This document shows positions 6,291-7,498 of a stretch of 7,498 nt of DNA, piece by piece. Position numbers and translations under genes: made by a program. Origin of the DNA: Pseudomonadota bacterium (lineage in GTDB: Bacteria > Pseudomonadota > Alphaproteobacteria > Rhizobiales > Hyphomicrobiaceae); NCBI GenBank assembly GCA_023430315.1, contig JAEZAW010000005.1, positions 1-7,498 of the forward strand, given 5' to 3'. The notes beneath the pieces are model-generated. The model ran no database searches. It saw only the letters and a program-made list of their open reading frames with translations, and had not been told where the DNA came from. Every line of letters starts with the position of its first letter. Within the stretch, counting starts at the first letter, position 1.

Positions 6291-6353
6291 ATGAGCACCG
6301 GTTTTGCCATCATCCGACGTTTGCGCGCGCGCCCCTTGGCGCGGCGGCGATGA
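6291..6353 (+). CDS. Putative arginine-rich attenuator leader peptide of argC
   Basis: A 20-codon ORF reading MSTGFAIIRRLRARPLARRR then TGA. Seven of 20 codons are arginine: residues 9, 10, 12, 14, 18, 19 and 20. It lies between a promoter candidate and an intrinsic terminator, upstream of the arginine-biosynthesis gene argC on the same strand. There is no Shine-Dalgarno, but the promoter geometry predicts that transcription starts at this ATG. This matches the leaderless trpL leader known in Sinorhizobium. An in-frame ATG at 6279 would add MFPR but would overlap the -10. The proposed role is to sense arginyl-tRNA: stalling at the first arginine codons alters RNA folding downstream. Arginine-rich short ORFs also arise by chance in GC-rich DNA, so the case rests on its position and on the alternative RNA structures. 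Confidence 0.6.
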   Translation: MSTGFAIIRRLRARPLARRR

Positions 6354-6413
6354 CGGCTTGCAGTCCTAAGAAGCCCGTTGATCGTACGCCGCGCTCCTAA
6401 CGCGGCTTTTTTT
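6306..6413 (+). promoter_or_regulatory. Predicted transcription attenuator controlling argC
   Basis: Three mutually exclusive pairings are visible. Region 1:2 is CGCGCC (6328-6333) with GGCGCG (6338-6343) around CCTT; it is enclosed by GCC-A-TCATC (6306-6314) with GATGA-C-GGC (6349-6357), one mismatch. Region 2:3, the antiterminator, is GCGCGGCG (6339-6346) with CGCCGCGC (6387-6394), 8 perfect pairs. It extends inward by GAT/ATC (6349-6351/6381-6383) and ACGG-CTT/AAG-C-CCGT (6353-6359/6371-6378) with one bulge. Region 3:4 is the terminator at 6388-6413. A ribosome stalled at arginine codons 9-10 (6315-6320) would cover region 1, free region 2 and let argC be read. A ribosome reaching the stop would cover region 2 and permit termination. 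Structures were read by eye with no energy calculation. Confidence 0.65.
6388..6413 (+). terminator. Intrinsic terminator in the argC leader
   Basis: A perfect 6-bp GC stem GCCGCG (6388-6393) / CGCGGC (6401-6406) with loop CTCCTAA is followed by seven T (6407-6413). It ends 39 nt before the argC ATG and 202 nt after the SDR stop. Its place directly before argC, rather than directly after the SDR gene, favours an attenuator or the end of a small RNA. Confidence 0.9.
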
Positions 6414-6452
6414 GTGCCCGCAAGCACCCGCTCTGACATCAGGATCAAGACC

Positions 6453-7427
6453 ATGGCCACCACGACCGCTGCCAAAAGCCATCCCGCCGCCATCAAAGGC
6501 AAAGTCCCGACCGTCTTCATCGATGGTGAAGCCGGCACGACCGGCCTCGAGATCCGCCAGCGGCTCGCCGGCGCCAAGGGGATCGAGATCAAGTCGATCG
6601 ATCCGGAAAAGCGGAAGGACCCGGCCACGCGCAAGACGCTCATGGCCGAGACGGATGTCGTCATCCTCTGCCTTCCCGACGACGCCGCGAAGGAAGCCGT
6701 GGCCCTCGCCGACAGCCTGGGTTCCGAGAGCCCGCGCATTATCGATGCCTCGACCGCGCATCGCGTCGCGCGCGGCTGGACGTATGGTGTGCCGGAGCTG
6801 ACGGCGGGTCAGGCCGAGGCCATCGCAACATCGAAGCGCGTGACCAATCCAGGCTGCTATCCGACGGGCGGCATCCTTCTGCTGCGGCCACTCGTCGACG
6901 CGGGCATCATTCCTGCTGACTATCCGATCACCGTGAATGCTGTCTCCGGCTACTCGGGCGGCGGCAAGTCCATGATCCAGGCCTATGACGCCGGCACCGC
7001 GCCTTCCTTCGAGCTTTACGGCCTTGCGCTGACGCACAAGCACGTGCCTGAGCTGCAGAAGTACAGCGGCCTTACGCGGCGGCCAATCTTCGTGCCCTCC
7101 GTCGGCAATTTCCGGCAGGGCATGCTGGTGAGCATTCCGCTTCATCTCGACACGCTGCCGGGCACACCGTGTCCCAAGGACCTGGAATTGGCGCTCGACA
7201 AGTACTATCGCGGTCAGAAGCTCGTCACTGTCATGCAGGAGCCCGTCGCAGCGCTGCCGAGGCTCGAAGCCGAAGCCCTCAACGGCACGGACAAAATCGA
7301 GCTGTTCGTCTACGGCAGTTCAGCCCTGAAGCAAGCCGTGCTCGTCGCGCGCCTCGACAATCTCGGCAAGGGCGCATCCGGTGCGGCCGTGCAGAGCCTC
7401 GGGCTGATGCTCGGGTTGAAGTTCTAG
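6453..7427 (+). CDS. argC: N-acetyl-gamma-glutamyl-phosphate reductase, short (type 2) form
   Basis: Complete at 324 residues. It catalyses NADPH-dependent reduction of N-acetylglutamyl phosphate to the semialdehyde, step three of arginine/ornithine synthesis in the cytosol. The Rossmann loop VFIDGEAGTTGLEIRQRL at 21-38, the catalytic cysteine Cys135 in TNPGCYPTG and the active-site histidine region LTHKHVPEL (His195/His197) are intact. The length and GEAGTTG loop fit the 'uncommon' ArgC form (about 310 residues) rather than the 340-350 residue common form. About 17 residues precede the conserved core. ATG 6453 is chosen for AGGA 8 nt upstream. The frame is open back to 6378, but that start would lie before the terminator hairpin. 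Expression is probably controlled by the attenuator just upstream; no arginine-repressor operator is obvious. Confidence 0.96.
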   Translation: MATTTAAKSHPAAIKGKVPTVFIDGEAGTTGLEIRQRLAGAKGIEIKSIDPEKRKDPATRKTLMAETDVVILCLPDDAAKEAVALADSLGSESPRIIDASTAHRVARGWTYGVPELTAGQAEAIATSKRVTNPGCYPTGGILLLRPLVDAGIIPADYPITVNAVSGYSGGGKSMIQAYDAGTAPSFELYGLALTHKHVPELQKYSGLTRRPIFVPSVGNFRQGMLVSIPLHLDTLPGTPCPKDLELALDKYYRGQKLVTVMQEPVAALPRLEAEALNGTDKIELFVYGSSALKQAVLVARLDNLGKGASGAAVQSLGLMLGLKF

Positions 7428-7444
7428 GTCGCCGCGTAGGTCGC
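7425..7444 (+). repeat. Direct repeat TAGGTCGC at the argC stop codon
   Basis: TAGGTCGC occurs at 7425-7432 (its TAG is the argC stop) and again at 7437-7444, a 12-nt period. The second copy runs into the first of three hairpins. Such a short repeat may be chance. Confidence 0.35.
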
Positions 7445-7498
7445 GCCTTCGGCGCGAGCGAGACCAGTCTCGCGCTCTGCCGGGAGGGACACCCTCCC
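7441..7498. repeat. Three tandem perfect hairpins downstream of argC
   Basis: Three inverted repeats follow one another almost without gaps: TCGCGCC-TTC-GGCGCGA (7441-7457), GCGAGAC-CA-GTCTCGC (7458-7473) and GGGAGGG-ACA-CCCTCCC (7482-7498). Each has 7-bp perfect arms, and the last ends exactly at the window edge. No T-run is seen within the window. They could be a composite transcription end, or a REP/BIME-like intergenic repeat element of the kind scattered in alphaproteobacterial genomes. Only one occurrence is visible here. Confidence 0.65.

Noticed and set aside
6378..6452. An upstream ATG extending argC by 25 codons
   Set aside because: The extension would begin just before and run through the terminator hairpin and T-run. 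ATG 6453 has a proper AGGA site and the family N-terminus.
4712..6739. A 675-codon open frame on the minus strand spanning the membrane protein, SDR and argC start
   Set aside because: It is antisense to three well-supported genes and its translation is low-complexity (His, Arg, Glu, Gln rich). Long antisense frames are routine in GC-rich DNA with strong third-position bias.
1..7498. A defence system, mobile element, CRISPR array or biosynthetic cluster
   Set aside because: No transposase, integrase, nuclease, toxin-antitoxin pair, spaced repeats or cluster enzymes are visible; gene content is ordinary chromosomal apart from the argC leader.

Overview
The window is GC-rich DNA with a coding style and gene set typical of the Alphaproteobacteria, probably Hyphomicrobiales (rhizobia and relatives). 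This placement rests on the overall look of the proteins: a short TalC/MipB-type transaldolase, the short 'uncommon' form of ArgC, and a PriA with Rhizobiales-like sequence. It is an inference, and no rRNA or other marker is present to fix the genus. No tRNA, rRNA, CRISPR array, transposase or phage gene is visible. Most of the window is ordinary chromosomal housekeeping sequence.

Layout. Positions 1-1005 hold a leftward two-gene unit: tal (346-1005) followed after 19 nt by a creatininase-family hydrolase that runs off the left edge. A 135-bp gap separates tal from the divergent priA (1141-3345, possibly starting at a TTG at 1120). A short YqeY-like gene (3378-3695) converges on priA from the right. 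A comparatively AT-rich intergenic stretch (3696-3959) with two small dyads leads to a GNAT acetyltransferase (3960-4595). After 143 bp containing strong hairpins comes a probable two-gene unit: a small membrane protein (4739-5161) and an extended SDR / NAD(P)-dependent epimerase-reductase (5174-6211). The last gene is argC (6453-7427), followed by three tandem perfect hairpins up to the window edge.

The most interesting part is the 241 bp in front of argC. It contains a sigma70-like promoter candidate. That promoter is placed so that the transcript would begin at or next to the AUG of a 20-codon ORF (6291-6353), of which 7 codons are arginine, three of them directly before the stop. This is followed by a textbook intrinsic terminator (6388-6413) 39 nt before argC. 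The 5' arm of the terminator is perfectly complementary over 8 nt to a segment at the end of the small ORF, and that segment can instead pair with an earlier part of the ORF. This is the logic of a ribosome-mediated transcription attenuator (leader peptide, alternative 1:2, 2:3 and 3:4 pairings), here with arginine control codons in front of an arginine-biosynthesis gene. I know of no described arginine-codon attenuator of argC, but I could not search for one.

How the genes relate: ArgC carries out the third step of ornithine/arginine synthesis, and its leader appears to sense charged arginine tRNA. PriA (replication restart) and Tal (pentose-phosphate carbon shuffling) are unrelated functions sharing a divergent intergenic region. 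The remaining genes (creatininase-like, YqeY-like, GNAT, membrane protein, SDR) have family-level assignments only.
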